The notes: generated by a model not told the origin, from the sequence alone. A DNA stretch of 35,044 bases from Burkholderiales bacterium (GCA_020851255.1 JADZDA010000116.1:1-35044), one strand, 5' to 3'; counted from the stretch's first letter, positions 1 to 12,293 are shown. Translations and numbers: made by a program.

Positions 1-500
1 ACGAGCCGTTCGCGGTGTTCCTCGCCGACGACCTGATCGACGCGCGGGTGCCGGTGATGAAGCAGATGGCCGAAGTGGCCGCGAGGGAGCTGGCCTCGGT
101 GGTCGGCGTGATGACCGTCGCGGAGGACGAGGTTGAGAGCTACGGCATCGTCGAGGCCGGGGCGCTGTCGGGCGGATTCGCCCCGGTCGACCGGATCGTC
201 GAGAAGCCGAAGCCGGGCGCCACCGCCTCGCGCCTCGGGGTGGTCGGGCGCTACGTACTGTCGCCGCGCATCTTCCATCACCTGCGGGCGATGGAGCCCG
301 GCGCCGGCGGCGAGATCCAGCTGACCGACGCGATCGCGCGCCTGTGCGCCGACGAGAAGGTGCTGGCCTACGCGTTCGACGGGCGCCGCTACGACTGCGG
401 CAGCCGCCTGGGCTACCTCGAGGCGACGCTGGACTACGGCATGAAGCACCCGGAGACCGGGGCGGCGTTCACCCGCTACGTCGCCTCGAAGCGCCCATGA
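1..500 (+). CDS. galU: UTP-glucose-1-phosphate uridylyltransferase, C-terminal part (5' end outside window)
   Basis: This enzyme makes UDP-glucose from UTP and glucose-1-phosphate in the cytoplasm, for exopolysaccharide, LPS core and trehalose precursors. The frame is open from the window edge (codons in phase with base 3) and begins EPFAVFLADDLID, the GalU segment that follows the nucleotide-binding core. Other GalU landmarks are DRIVEKPKPG near base 200, GRYVLSP, GGEIQLTDAI near 310, and the closing YDCGSRLGYLEATLDYG stretch. About 165 residues are visible, roughly the last 55-60% of a normal GalU of about 290 residues. The TGA stop at 498-500 overlaps the ATG of oxyR in an ATGA arrangement, so the two are probably translationally coupled. 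Identification is confident; the N-terminus cannot be assessed. Confidence 0.93.
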   Translation, partial: EPFAVFLADDLIDARVPVMKQMAEVAARELASVVGVMTVAEDEVESYGIVEAGALSGGFAPVDRIVEKPKPGATASRLGVVGRYVLSPRIFHHLRAMEPGAGGEIQLTDAIARLCADEKVLAYAFDGRRYDCGSRLGYLEATLDYGMKHPETGAAFTRYVASKRP

Positions 501-1411
501 CGCTCAACGAGCTCCGCTACGTCGTCGCGGTCGCGCAGGAGCGGAGCTTCGGGCGCGCCGCGGCGAAGTGCTTCGTGAGCCAGCCGGCGTTGTCGGTCGC
601 GATCCAGAAGCTCGAGGACGAGCTCGGAACGCTCCTGTTCGAGCGCGGCAAGAACGAGGTGACGGCCACCACCGTCGGGGCACGAGTGGTCGAGCAGGCG
701 CAGCGCGTGCTCGAGGAGGTTGCCCGCATTCGCGAACTCGCACGGGCCGGCCGCGACCAGCTCTCGGATCCGTTGAAGCTCGGCGTGATCTACACGGTCG
801 CCCCGTATCTGCTGCCGGACCTCGTGCCTGCGCTCCACGCGATCGCGCCGGGCATGGCGCTCGAACTCGAGGAGAACCTCACCGAGGCGCTCGAGACGGA
901 ACTGAAGAGCGGGCGACTCGATGCCGCGATCATCGCGCTGCCGTTCGCGCTCCCCGGCGTGCAGACCGACGTCCTCTACGAGGAGCCGTTCCGGGTCGTC
1001 GTCCCGGCCGCGCATCGGTGGGCGAAGCGCAAGTCGATCCGTCCGGACGAACTCGCCGGCGAGCACGCGATCCTGCTGAACGTCGGCCACTGTTTCCGCG
1101 ACCAGGTGCTCGACGCCTGCCCGGAACTCAACCGCCAGGACGTGCCGACCGCCCGCACCAATTCGCTCGAGACCGTCCGCAACATGGTGGCGTCGGGACT
1201 GGGCGTGTCGGTCCTGCCGCGCGACGCGCTGACGCCCAAGTACCACAGCCGGCTGGTGGTGCCGGTGCCGTTCGCGAAGCCGGTTCCGTCGCGCCGCGTG
1301 GCGATCGCCTACCGCAAGACCTTCCCGCGGCCCAGGGCGATCGAGGCGGTCAGGCGCGCCGTCGCGAAGGTCCGCTCGCCCGCGGCGGCGCGCGACGCTT
1401 CGCCGTCCTGA
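497..1411 (+). CDS. oxyR: LysR-type hydrogen-peroxide sensor and regulator OxyR
   Basis: OxyR is a cytoplasmic LysR-family activator that senses H2O2 through a reversible disulfide and switches on catalase and peroxiredoxin genes. The protein is 304 residues, the family length. An N-terminal winged HTH begins MTLNELRYVVAVAQERSFG and contains FVSQPALSVAIQKLEDELG (about residues 30-48). The effector domain carries GHCFRDQVLDACPEL, which places two cysteines nine residues apart, matching E. coli Cys199 and Cys208. This is followed by SLETVRNMVASGLGVSVLP, typical of OxyR. The start is the ATG overlapping the galU stop; an upstream in-frame extension is only galU in another frame. No promoter of its own is visible within the galU tail. 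Its last 62 bp overlap the 3' end of the convergent dehalogenase gene. Confidence 0.95.
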   Translation: MTLNELRYVVAVAQERSFGRAAAKCFVSQPALSVAIQKLEDELGTLLFERGKNEVTATTVGARVVEQAQRVLEEVARIRELARAGRDQLSDPLKLGVIYTVAPYLLPDLVPALHAIAPGMALELEENLTEALETELKSGRLDAAIIALPFALPGVQTDVLYEEPFRVVVPAAHRWAKRKSIRPDELAGEHAILLNVGHCFRDQVLDACPELNRQDVPTARTNSLETVRNMVASGLGVSVLPRDALTPKYHSRLVVPVPFAKPVPSRRVAIAYRKTFPRPRAIEAVRRAVAKVRSPAAARDASPS

Positions 1412-2129
1412 CGGCGGGGCGCGCGGCACGAGCCGGAGATTCGAGACCGGTCAGGATGGTCGCGACTTCCGCGAGCGATCCCACGATGTACGCGGGGGAC
1501 GGCGCGTGCCGGTCGGCAGGGATGCCGGCGCGGTTGATCCAGAACGCCGTGAATCCGAACGCCTGGGCGCCGGCGGCGTCCCAGGCGTTGGCGGACACGA
1601 ACGCGATGCCCGAAGGCGGCGCGTGAAGCCTGCGCGCTGCGAGCGCGTAGACGGAGGGCGCCGGCTTGTAGATGCCGGCCTCGTCCACCGAGATCACGCC
1701 GTCGATCACGTCGCGAAGCCCGGTTGCCGCCAGCAGCGGATCGAGCATGGCGCGCGTGCCGTTCGACCGGATCCAACGCGGGTGCCGCGAAAGCGACTCC
1801 AGCGCCGCGCGGGCGTCGGGGTACGGCGCAAGGCGCCGATACTCGTCGACGAGCGCGGTCCGGGCTGTCGCGTCCAGCGGAAGCACGAGTGCGGCGATCG
1901 CCCAGTCGAGCGCCATCGCCGTGACGGCGGCGAAGTCGGGGCGCTGGTAGCCGGGCGAGGCCATGAGACTCGCGAGCCAGGTGTATTCGAGCTGCTTGCC
2001 TCGCCACAGTCGCGCGAGGTCCGCGCCGTGTCCCGGCGCCAGCGATTCGGCGAGTGCGGCGACGCTCGCGACGTCGAACAACGTGCCGTAGGCGTCGAAG
2101 ACGCAGGCTGTGAGCTTGGTGGGCGACAC
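1350..2129 (-). CDS. (S)-2-haloacid dehalogenase (haloacid dehalogenase type II, HAD superfamily)
   Basis: Type II haloacid dehalogenases hydrolyse the carbon-halogen bond of L-2-haloacids via an Asp-ester intermediate. The N-terminus has ACVFDAYGTLFD, with the nucleophilic Asp at about residue 12. Further landmarks are the hydrophobic-pocket segment EYTWLASLM, the RSNGTRAML loop (family SNG), the KPAPSVYAL lysine and FVSANAWDAAGAQAFGF followed by WINR. All are diagnostic of the L-DEX/DehII subgroup. The GTG at 2129 is preferred because it puts the Asp at the usual distance from the start; a TTG at 2150 would add seven residues. Neither has a strong ribosome-binding site. The basic tail of about 30 residues (TAKRRAPPRASG) is longer than usual and lies where the gene overlaps the oxyR 3' end. 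The true substrate may be another small acid. Confidence 0.87.
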   Translation of the reverse strand: MSPTKLTACVFDAYGTLFDVASVAALAESLAPGHGADLARLWRGKQLEYTWLASLMASPGYQRPDFAAVTAMALDWAIAALVLPLDATARTALVDEYRRLAPYPDARAALESLSRHPRWIRSNGTRAMLDPLLAATGLRDVIDGVISVDEAGIYKPAPSVYALAARRLHAPPSGIAFVSANAWDAAGAQAFGFTAFWINRAGIPADRHAPSPAYIVGSLAEVATILTGLESPARAARPAVRTAKRRAPPRASGPSRRRA

Positions 2130-2217
2130 GGTGTTCCCGGATCGGTTCAAGAGGTTGGCGACAGCTGCAGCGCGCGGCGGAAGCGGGATGCGAGCGCGGA
2201 TCGCTCCGAGTCGCAGG

Positions 2218-2253
2218 CAAAAAAAAGGGGTTACGCTTTGCGCATAACCCCTC
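2218..2253 (-). terminator. Rho-independent terminator after tRNA-Val
   Basis: On the minus strand a hairpin with a perfect 7-bp GGGGTTA/TAACCCC outer stem is followed directly by eight T residues (A run at 2219-2226 on the plus strand). It lies 11 nt downstream of the tRNA CCA end, exactly where the tRNA transcript should stop, and insulates the dehalogenase gene. Confidence 0.85.
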
Positions 2254-2262
2254 GGTTCGATG

Positions 2263-2337
2263 TGGTGGGCATTGCTGGGTTCGAACCAGCGACCCCTGCC
2301 GTGTGAAGGCAGTGCTCTACCACTGAGCTAAACGCCC
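2263..2337 (-). tRNA. tRNA-Val (anticodon CAC)
   Basis: A full cloverleaf of 75 nt with an encoded CCA end. The acceptor GGGCGTT pairs with AATGCCC (one G-U). The D arm is AGCTCAGTGGTAGAGC. The anticodon stem CTGCC/GGCAG encloses the loop TTCACAC, giving anticodon CAC for GUG codons. The T arm is GCTGG-TTCGAAC-CCAGC. It is a single-gene unit with its own promoter and terminator. Confidence 0.97.
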
Positions 2338-2632
2338 CGCGAACCCAGACAGGAGCCTTGATTAGATCACAAGGGGGCAGGGGAGTAAACGTCGGGAAAC
2401 GCATGCACCCGGTCGGCCCGGCCGCACTTGCACCAAATCGGAGCCTGCCCACGCACCACAATAGATCACCAAGGCCGCGCATCGCGCTAACTGCCGGATC
2501 AGCCGGTCTTTTCTCCCACCGACCCCGGCCTGGTCTTCGAGGCCGGGACCTCCGGGGGCAACGACCCGGACCCGGGACGCGAGCGGTTCCGGATGCGGCC
2601 GGCTCAGGTCCGGAAGTCCGGCGAACGGCGGT
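2338..2632. other. Intergenic region with one strong inverted repeat
   Basis: Apart from the tRNA-Val promoter, no supported gene lies here. A perfect 8-bp inverted repeat (CCCGGCCT / AGGCCGGG, loop of 8) sits at 2524-2547, about 85 bp beyond the stop of the membrane-protein gene that ends at 2633. No T tract follows on either strand, so it is not a classical intrinsic terminator, although it could stop or stabilise that transcript. Confidence 0.5.
2361..2389 (-). promoter_or_regulatory. Sigma70-type promoter for tRNA-Val
   Basis: On the minus strand, TTTACT (-35) and TCTAAT (-10, five of six consensus bases) are separated by exactly 17 bp. The -10 ends 23 bp before the mature tRNA 5' end, so transcription should start about 16 nt upstream of the tRNA. 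This AT-richer patch stands out in the G+C-rich surroundings. Confidence 0.75.
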
Positions 2633-3649
2633 TCAGCGTCCTTCGAGCGCCGCTTCGGCGTCGCGCCGGGCTCGCCGCCGCAGCAGCGCTCGTCCGGGCC
2701 ACAAGAGCCGCGAAAGCGCGACGACCGTGCCCTTGAGCGTGGGGGTGTGCAGGCCGTTGCTCGACTGCGCGCGGAGATAGCCCTGTCCGATCAGCCAGCG
2801 CCGGTACTCGCGCGAGCCGCGGCTCAGGTTGGCCAGCAGGTCCTCGACACCCGGGGGTGGCATGCTGGCGCCAAGCCCGACCGGGGGGAACAAGCGGCGA
2901 ACGACGTCCTGCAGCGCGGCGGCGGTGCGCCCGGGAAAACGCAGCGTGCGGTGGCCGGGCATGGAAGGGAACGGATCGGGACCCGGCTGGTCGGTGACGA
3001 TCACCTGCTCACCGGAACCCGCGCCCGACAACGCTCCCAGGATCGTGCCTCCCGATCGGGCGGCGGTCGTCTGCAGGTCCCACGCCACCGCCAACAGGCG
3101 GTCGTTTGCGTGGATCAGGATCGCGGAGGTCTCGGTGCCCATCGGGTCACTGCGCCGCCGCGCTGTGCGCGGGACGAATCCGATGGCTTCCAGCGCCGTG
3201 ATGCGGTTCGCGAGCTCCGCGGAAAGGGAGGCGTCGTCGCCGGGGAGCTCCATCGGCTCGGAGTCTTCGGTCGGCCACCTCAAGGCGCGGTAGATGGCGA
3301 CCGGGACCCCGACGATGATGGCGACGAGCAGTGCGGCGAAGAGGCCGGCGACCACCAGCGTGAGCCCCGTGGTGAACGGGCTGAAGCCCCAGCGCGCGAA
3401 CGAAAGCGATGCGACCGACAGCAGAAGCATCAGCAGCGCGAAACCCTGCGCCCGCGGCGAAGGCTTGCGCCGCACGAGTACGAGCGAGCCGAGGGCGAGC
3501 ACAAGAGGCAACGTGTTCCATGCGGCCGCCGGCCCGCCGGCCAGCGGCGCGAACATGCCCTCGATCGCATTGAGGGCGAGGATCGCCGCCACGATCGCGC
3601 CGACGACACGCGCGTTGCGGGCCTGCTCCGGAGTCACCTCGGTTCGCAA
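2633..3649 (-). CDS. Unknown protein with four membrane segments and a soluble C-terminal domain
   Basis: I do not recognise a family. The TTG start at 3649 is chosen because GGAGAGG lies 4 nt upstream and the next codons read RTEVTPEQARN, giving 338 residues. An ATG at 3745 is possible. The open frame continues to 3901, but that would run into the gltX coding sequence. Hydrophobic segments lie at about residues 12-33, 45-60, 68-86 and 92-120, the last being long and possibly the exit into the cytoplasm. After this comes an acidic linker, then a domain with AVAWDLQTTAARSGGTI and a C-terminal basic tail (RRRARRDAEAALEGR). It is divergent from gltX with 184 bp between the starts. No signal peptide or catalytic motif is visible. 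Confidence 0.7.
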   Translation of the reverse strand: MRTEVTPEQARNARVVGAIVAAILALNAIEGMFAPLAGGPAAAWNTLPLVLALGSLVLVRRKPSPRAQGFALLMLLLSVASLSFARWGFSPFTTGLTLVVAGLFAALLVAIIVGVPVAIYRALRWPTEDSEPMELPGDDASLSAELANRITALEAIGFVPRTARRRSDPMGTETSAILIHANDRLLAVAWDLQTTAARSGGTILGALSGAGSGEQVIVTDQPGPDPFPSMPGHRTLRFPGRTAAALQDVVRRLFPPVGLGASMPPPGVEDLLANLSRGSREYRRWLIGQGYLRAQSSNGLHTPTLKGTVVALSRLLWPGRALLRRRARRDAEAALEGR

Positions 3650-3833
3650 GAGACCTCTCCTCGACGGCGAAACCGGCGCCTGGCGGGTCCGCGAGGACGC
3701 CTGGCCGGATGCCCGCGTAGGATGCGGTACGCCAAGGTAGCACATCGGCCGGATGTGGAATGCGCGGCGGGGGGCCGCGTAGAATTCGCGGCTTCCGTCA
3801 GCAAGCGGTCGCGTTCCGGCGACCGGGATTCCG

Positions 3834-5237
3834 ATGTCCGTCGTCCGCACCCGCTTCGCCCCCAGCCCCACCGGTTTCCTGCACCTCGGCGGCGCGCGCA
3901 CCGCGCTGTTCTCGTGGGCCTATGCGCGACGGCACGGCGGAACCTTCGTGCTGCGCATCGAGGACACCGACGTCGCGCGCTCGACGCCGGAAGCGGTCAG
4001 GGCGATCCTCGACGCGATGGCGTGGCTCGGCCTCGGTTACGACGAAGGGCCGCACTACCAGATGCGGCGGATGGACCGCTACCGTGCGGTCATCGCCGAC
4101 ATGCTCGCGCGCGGGCTCGCCTACCACTGCTGGATGTCGACCGCGGAACTCGACGAACTCCGCTCGCGGCAGATGGCGGCTGGCGAGAAGCCGCGCTACG
4201 ACGGCCGCTGGCGACCCGAGAACGTCGCGGCCCGGGGACTCGTGCCGCCCGAAGGCGTCGCGCCGGTGGTGCGCTTCCGCAATCCCGACGGCGGGGTCGT
4301 CGCGTGGGACGACCGGGTGAAGGGGCCGATCGAGTTCGCCAACGCCGAACTCGACGACCTCGTCATCGCGCGACCCGACGGCACGCCCACCTACAACTTC
4401 TGCGTCGTAGTCGACGACCTCGACATGCGCATCACCCACGTGATTCGCGGCGACGACCACGTCAACAACACGCCGCGCCAGATCAACATCTTCCGCGCGC
4501 TGGGCCACGAGCCGCCGGTGTTCGCGCACGTCCCGACCGTGCTGGGCGAGGACGGCCAGAAGCTCTCCAAGCGCCACGGCGCGGTGTCGGTGATGGAATA
4601 CGAGGCGGCGGGTTACCTCCCCGAGGCGATGGTCAATTTCCTCGCGCGGCTGGGCTGGGCGCACGGCGACGACGAGGTCTTCGGCTCGCGCGAGTTCGCC
4701 GCGTGGTTCGACCTGGATGCGATCAGCCCGTCGCCGTCGCGATTCAACACCGACAAGCTCCACTGGGTGAACCAGGAGCACATGAAGCGGATGGGGGCGT
4801 CGGAGCTCGGCGCGCGTCTCGTGCCCTATCTCGAACGCGCGGGTCTCGACCCGGCTGCGGGACCCGATCCGGGCGAGGTCGCGCTGCTGCTTCGCGACCG
4901 CGTGCGCACGCTGGTGGAGATGGCCGATGCCGCGCACTACTTCTACACGGCGCCGCATCCGTCCCGCGAGAGGATCGCCGAACACCTGACCGAGGCGAGC
5001 CGGCCTGCGGTGAAGGGGATCGCCGACGCGTTCGCCGACCTGCCGTGGACGCGCGAGGCGATCGGCGAGCGCCTGAAATCCGAAGCGAAGAAGCACGGCC
5101 TCAAGCCGCCGCAGCTCTTCATGCCGCTGCGCGTGCTGGTGGCCGGGACCCCGCAGACGCCTTCGCTCGACGCGGTCCTCGTGCTGATCGGCCGGGACGC
5201 GGTACGCGCGCGCATCGCCGCCGGCCTCGCGAACTGA
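3834..5237 (+). CDS. gltX: Glutamyl-tRNA synthetase
   Basis: This cytoplasmic class I synthetase charges tRNA-Glu with glutamate. The 467-residue protein has the family length. The HIGH-equivalent motif is [13 protein letters not shown] (His17), followed by LRIEDTD. The KMSKS-equivalent is KLSKRHG starting at residue 243. [18 protein letters not shown] is the GluRS catalytic-domain signature, and the all-helical anticodon-binding domain fills the last 150 residues. The ATG at 3834 gives the conserved start [21 protein letters not shown] -10-like hexamer lies at 3780-3785. Immediately upstream of it is a CGCGGC-GGGGG-GCCGCG hairpin; no good -35 is seen. The substrate tRNA-Glu gene is also in this window at 19.2 kb but is not linked. 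Confidence 0.98.
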   Translation: MSVVRTRFAPSPTGFLHLGGARTALFSWAYARRHGGTFVLRIEDTDVARSTPEAVRAILDAMAWLGLGYDEGPHYQMRRMDRYRAVIADMLARGLAYHCWMSTAELDELRSRQMAAGEKPRYDGRWRPENVAARGLVPPEGVAPVVRFRNPDGGVVAWDDRVKGPIEFANAELDDLVIARPDGTPTYNFCVVVDDLDMRITHVIRGDDHVNNTPRQINIFRALGHEPPVFAHVPTVLGEDGQKLSKRHGAVSVMEYEAAGYLPEAMVNFLARLGWAHGDDEVFGSREFAAWFDLDAISPSPSRFNTDKLHWVNQEHMKRMGASELGARLVPYLERAGLDPAAGPDPGEVALLLRDRVRTLVEMADAAHYFYTAPHPSRERIAEHLTEASRPAVKGIADAFADLPWTREAIGERLKSEAKKHGLKPPQLFMPLRVLVAGTPQTPSLDAVLVLIGRDAVRARIAAGLAN

Positions 5238-5273
5238 CCACCCCCCGATTCCGCCGACGGCAGTTCGGTCCGT

Positions 5274-5331
5274 GGAACGTCCGTGGGATCCGAGGTGAAC
5301 GCCGTCCGCGGGACGTCCGGGGGATCGGAGG
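5274..5331. repeat. Imperfect 22-bp direct repeat, two copies at 36-bp spacing
   Basis: Copies at 5274-5295 and 5310-5331 agree at 19 of 22 positions (pattern GGRACGTCCGKGGGATCSGAGG). They lie between gltX and the pyrG promoter, with the second copy ending 7 bp before the -35. The placement suits a regulator site or a decayed duplication; no family is recognised. Confidence 0.6.
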
Positions 5332-5338
5332 CTTCGCC

Positions 5339-7071
<1,733 letters not shown>

Positions 7072-7201
7072 TGGATCGGATGGGCAACGGCGCCGGCTGC
7101 GACCCTCCGATGTCGCTCGCCGCGAGGCGGTCGGGCCGCGGTACGGACCGCAGGTCGCGACCAGCCGGGCGGGATGCGGCCGGCGCAGGCGGAGGTGTGG
7201 G

Positions 7202-9374
<2,173 letters not shown>

Positions 9375-9399
9375 CCGGGACGCGACGGGGCGCGCGACC

Positions 9400-9708
9400 A
9401 TGCGCTGGCTGGCCGGGATCCTGGTGGCGGCGATCGTTGCGATCCAGTATCCGATGTGGTTCGCCAAGGGCGGGTGGTTCGCCGTGCGCGAGCTCGACCG
9501 GCAGGTCGCCGCGCAGCGCGCGGTCAACGACAAGCTCAAGGCGCGCAACGACGCGCTCGACGCCGATGTGCGCGACCTCAAGTCGGGAACGGAAGCGATC
9601 GAGGAACGCGCCCGCGCCGAACTCGGGATGATCCGGGACGACGAAGTCTACTTCCAGATCGAGACCGGCCCGACGGCGAAGACGCCGCCTCCGGCCTCGC
9701 CGCGCTGA
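9400..9708 (+). CDS. ftsB: Cell division protein FtsB
   Basis: FtsB is a bitopic inner-membrane protein that forms the FtsQLB complex and helps trigger septal peptidoglycan synthesis. The 102-residue protein has the expected design. A very short cytoplasmic N-terminus precedes one membrane helix at about residues 3-20. A periplasmic coiled coil of heptad-like [20 protein letters not shown] character covers about 30-65. Next comes the family segment [20 protein letters not shown]. The Pro-rich tail (TPPPASPR) is dispensable in the family. It follows eno by 25 bp, the standard position of ftsB in beta- and gammaproteobacteria. Confidence 0.92.
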   Translation: MRWLAGILVAAIVAIQYPMWFAKGGWFAVRELDRQVAAQRAVNDKLKARNDALDADVRDLKSGTEAIEERARAELGMIRDDEVYFQIETGPTAKTPPPASPR

Positions 9709-9724
9709 CGCGCCTGCGGTCGCG

Positions 9725-10525
9725 ATGCTCCGGGTCGCCTCGCGCAACAATCCGCGCTACCGCGAGGTCGCCCGGCTGGTGTCCTCGTCGCGCGACCGCC
9801 GCAAAGCGGGTCGGTGCGTGCTGGAAGGCGAGCACCTGGTCGCCGCCCACCTCGAACGGATCGGCGTGCCTGAGGTGGTCGTCGTCAACGAGGAGACGAT
9901 CGAGCGACCCGGCGTCGCCGCGTTGCTCGCCCGGCTGCCGGGCGATCGCGTGCTCGTCGTACCCGCGTCGATGTTCGACGGCCTGGGCACGCTGCCGCCG
10001 GACGTCGGGCTCGTCGCGGTGGCGCCCGCTCCGGCGCCATCGAACGCGCGTCCCGGCCGCTTCTGCGTGCTGCTCGAGGATCTCCAGGATCCGGGCAATC
10101 TCGGCTCGATCCTGCGCACGGCGGCGGCGTTCGGCGTCGACCAGGTCCACCTGTCGAAGCACTGCGCGTTCGCCTGGGCGCCCAAGGTCCTGCGCGCCGG
10201 GCAGGGCGCGCATTTCCATCTCGAGATCCACGAGAACGTCGACTTGGTCGTCTGGTCGCGGGCCTACCGCGCTGCGGGCGGGAGCGTCGTCGCGTCTGTG
10301 GCGGCCGGCGGCGTCGCGCCGGCGGCGCTGGCTCTGGCGGCGCCGGTCGCGATCGTCGTCGGCAACGAAGGCGCCGGGGTTTCGGCCGCGCTGCGCGCGC
10401 AGGCGAACGCGCTGGCGTGTGTGCCGATGCCGGGTCGCACCGAGTCGCTGAACGCCGCCGCCGCGGCGGCGGTCGTCCTCTACGAGGCGATAAGGCAGGG
10501 CGTCACTGCTGCGGGACGCCGCTGA
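9725..10525 (+). CDS. TrmH/SpoU-family RNA 2'-O-methyltransferase
   Basis: This SPOUT-class enzyme should use SAM to methylate a ribose 2'-OH in rRNA or tRNA. The N-terminal about 80 residues form the substrate-binding domain. The catalytic domain shows the three SpoU motifs: EDLQDPGNLGSILRTA (motif 1, with the conserved Asn and Arg), IVVGNEGAGVS (motif 2) and MPGRTESLNAAAAAAVVLYE (motif 3, SAM knot). Length, 266 residues, fits the RlmB/TsnR-like group, but sequence alone does not fix the target. The start is ATG 9725, 16 bp after ftsB, suggesting co-transcription. The last 23 bp overlap the 3' end of the convergent secreted-protein gene. Confidence 0.9.
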   Translation: MLRVASRNNPRYREVARLVSSSRDRRKAGRCVLEGEHLVAAHLERIGVPEVVVVNEETIERPGVAALLARLPGDRVLVVPASMFDGLGTLPPDVGLVAVAPAPAPSNARPGRFCVLLEDLQDPGNLGSILRTAAAFGVDQVHLSKHCAFAWAPKVLRAGQGAHFHLEIHENVDLVVWSRAYRAAGGSVVASVAAGGVAPAALALAAPVAIVVGNEGAGVSAALRAQANALACVPMPGRTESLNAAAAAAVVLYEAIRQGVTAAGRR

Positions 10526-11312
10526 ACGTCCCGGTCTCGGTGCAACCGTTGCCGAGGTTCGCGGTCCAGGCGAGTTCGATCCCGCCGTTCGACGTGCGGC
10601 GCAGGTCCGAGACGTTCGCCTGCGTGTCGACGCCGAACTGGCAGACGTACGACATCGCCGGCGCGCGGAACGTACGCCCGAGCTGTGTCGCGTTGCCCTG
10701 CATCGTGCAGTCGGTCGTCCCGCCGAGGCTGACCTGCTCGATCCTGACGACACCGTCCGACGGCTCGGTCACGAGCAGCTGGTAGGCGTAGGGCACCGAC
10801 GCGGCGCCGCCGCTGCACTGCGAGGAACTCTTGATCAGCATGCCCCCGATGTACACGCCGGCGAGCGGGATCGGCGTGAGCGCGAGCCGCTCGATCGTCT
10901 TGATCACCTGGGTCGTGTCGACGCGATAGGTGAAGACGCCCCTCTGGACGTTCTCGGCGACGAACTGGGCTTCTCCCACCAGCGTCTCGGTCGCATCGGA
11001 CGGGATCCAACCGCCGCCGAACCAGCTCCCGGTGACCCGGTAGAGCGCCCCGGAGTACCGGCCCGCGCCGGTCTGCACCATCGACGACACGTACCAGACC
11101 GGCTGCTTGTCCTGCCCGTAGATGAAGAACGTCACGAAGATCACCCCCGGACCTTGCGCGAAATTGACGCCCCAGCCCGCCTCGACACCGCCCGCGGCCC
11201 ACCAGATGTCCGAGTAATCGGGATCGGCGGCGCGGGCGGGCACGGCCAGCGCGGCGAGCAGGAGCGCGCCTGCGATCATGCGGGAGGCGAGGTGGGCGAG
11301 GCGTTCGATCAT
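10503..11312 (-). CDS. Secreted protein of unknown function with W-rich GWGxN repeat
   Basis: An exported protein of 269 residues. A signal peptide covers about residues 1-28 (basic start, hydrophobic MIAGALLLAALAVP, cleavage after ARA). The mature part opens with DYSDIWWAAGG, then GWGVNFAQGPGVIFVTFFIYG and QPVWYV. That pattern (W-rich, GWGxN, F/Y-rich strand, PxWY) occurs in many secreted betaproteobacterial proteins whose role is unknown. A second half contains several cysteines (SSQCSGG, TTDCTMQG, YVCQFG, NGCTETG) that could form two disulfides in the periplasm. The start at 11312 is the first ATG giving a complete signal peptide; longer readings would enter the kinase gene. It is last in the minus-strand cluster, 34 bp after the kinase. 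Confidence 0.82.
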   Translation of the reverse strand: MIERLAHLASRMIAGALLLAALAVPARAADPDYSDIWWAAGGVEAGWGVNFAQGPGVIFVTFFIYGQDKQPVWYVSSMVQTGAGRYSGALYRVTGSWFGGGWIPSDATETLVGEAQFVAENVQRGVFTYRVDTTQVIKTIERLALTPIPLAGVYIGGMLIKSSSQCSGGAASVPYAYQLLVTEPSDGVVRIEQVSLGGTTDCTMQGNATQLGRTFRAPAMSYVCQFGVDTQANVSDLRRTSNGGIELAWTANLGNGCTETGTFSGVPQQ

Positions 11313-11346
11313 CGGTGCGATCCCGGGGGGCACGGCTGCGCCGATT

Positions 11347-12273
11347 CTAGCGCGGCTCGATGCGCGCGCAGGGCAGCAGGCGCGCGGCGATGGCGGACCA
11401 CGCGGCGCGTGCCCCGATCGACGGTTGCGCGCCGTCGATCGTGCAGGCATGCGAGCCGGCGGCCACGGCGTCGACCAGCGCGCGCTCGAACGGCTCGACA
11501 CGGTCGAGCGCGGCGGCCAGCGCGCCGACGAAGGCGTCGCCGGCGGCGGTCGTGTCGCGGACGTCGACCGTCGGGGCCGGCACGTGAACCCGGTGGGTCG
11601 GAGTCGCGCCGACGGCGCCGCCGGCACCCAGTGTCACGACGGCGGCACCCCCGTGACGATCGGCGTACGCGTCGCAGAACGCGGTCGCGTCGTCGGGCAG
11701 ATCGACTTGCCCGGCGAGCGCCGCCGCTTCGTGCTCGTTGACGACGAGTACGCCCGTCGCCTCGAGCAGGCCCGGCGCGAGCGGCGCGGGCGGCGCGAAG
11801 TTGAGCAGCGTGCGCGCGCCGGCGGCGCGGGCACGGCGGAAGAGCGCGGCGACCTCGCGCACCGGAACCTCGAGTTGCGCGACCACGACCGCGCCGTCCG
11901 CGAGGACTCCGGTCGGCAGGTCGTCCGCGCTCGCCTGCGCGTTGGCGCCGGGCACGACCGTGATGGTGTTGCGGCCCGCGGCGTCGACGTGGATGAACGC
12001 GATGCCGGTCGGGCCCCGGTCGCGCCGGACCCGCGAGAGGTCCGCCCCGGCCGCGCGCAGAGGGGCGAGCGCGAACTCCGCGTGTCCGTCGTTACCGACC
12101 GCGCCGACCAGGATGACGCGGGCGCCGGCACGGCACGCGGCGAGCGCCTGGTTCGCGCCCTTGCCGCCCGCGTGGATCGCGTAGCCTTCGGCCAGTTGCG
12201 TTTCGCCTTCGCGCGGCAGCGTCCGGACGCGGGCCACCAGGTCCGCGTTGACCGATCCGAAGACGACGACCAT
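11347..12273 (-). CDS. PfkB-family sugar kinase, ribokinase-like
   Basis: A cytoplasmic ATP-dependent carbohydrate kinase of 308 residues. It begins VVVFGSVNADLV, the ribokinase N-terminal strand with substrate-binding Asn and Asp. Next is HAGGKGANQALA (PfkB signature 1, residues 34-45), VGNDGHAEF, a NEHEAAAL segment (NxxE, phosphate and metal) and DTTAAGDAFVGAL (signature 2) with catalytic base Asp246. It most resembles ribokinase, but the adjacent FucU-type mutarotase gene, 20 bp upstream, suggests that the pair handles one free sugar: the mutarotase supplies the right anomer and the kinase traps it. No sugar transporter lies nearby. No clear Shine-Dalgarno precedes the ATG, consistent with coupling. 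Confidence 0.88.
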   Translation of the reverse strand: MVVVFGSVNADLVARVRTLPREGETQLAEGYAIHAGGKGANQALAACRAGARVILVGAVGNDGHAEFALAPLRAAGADLSRVRRDRGPTGIAFIHVDAAGRNTITVVPGANAQASADDLPTGVLADGAVVVAQLEVPVREVAALFRRARAAGARTLLNFAPPAPLAPGLLEATGVLVVNEHEAAALAGQVDLPDDATAFCDAYADRHGGAAVVTLGAGGAVGATPTHRVHVPAPTVDVRDTTAAGDAFVGALAAALDRVEPFERALVDAVAAGSHACTIDGAQPSIGARAAWSAIAARLLPCARIEPR

Positions 12274-12293
12274 CGTGTTCGCGCCGACGCGCG

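Noticed and set aside
620-645. GAAC...GTTC pair inside oxyR as a further LexA-type site
   Set aside because: The spacer is 6 bp rather than 4 and it lies within coding sequence for the HTH domain.
2524-2547. Perfect 8-bp inverted repeat as a terminator for the membrane-protein gene
   Set aside because: No T tract follows on either strand and it is about 85 bp past the stop; kept only as an inverted repeat in an intergenic description.
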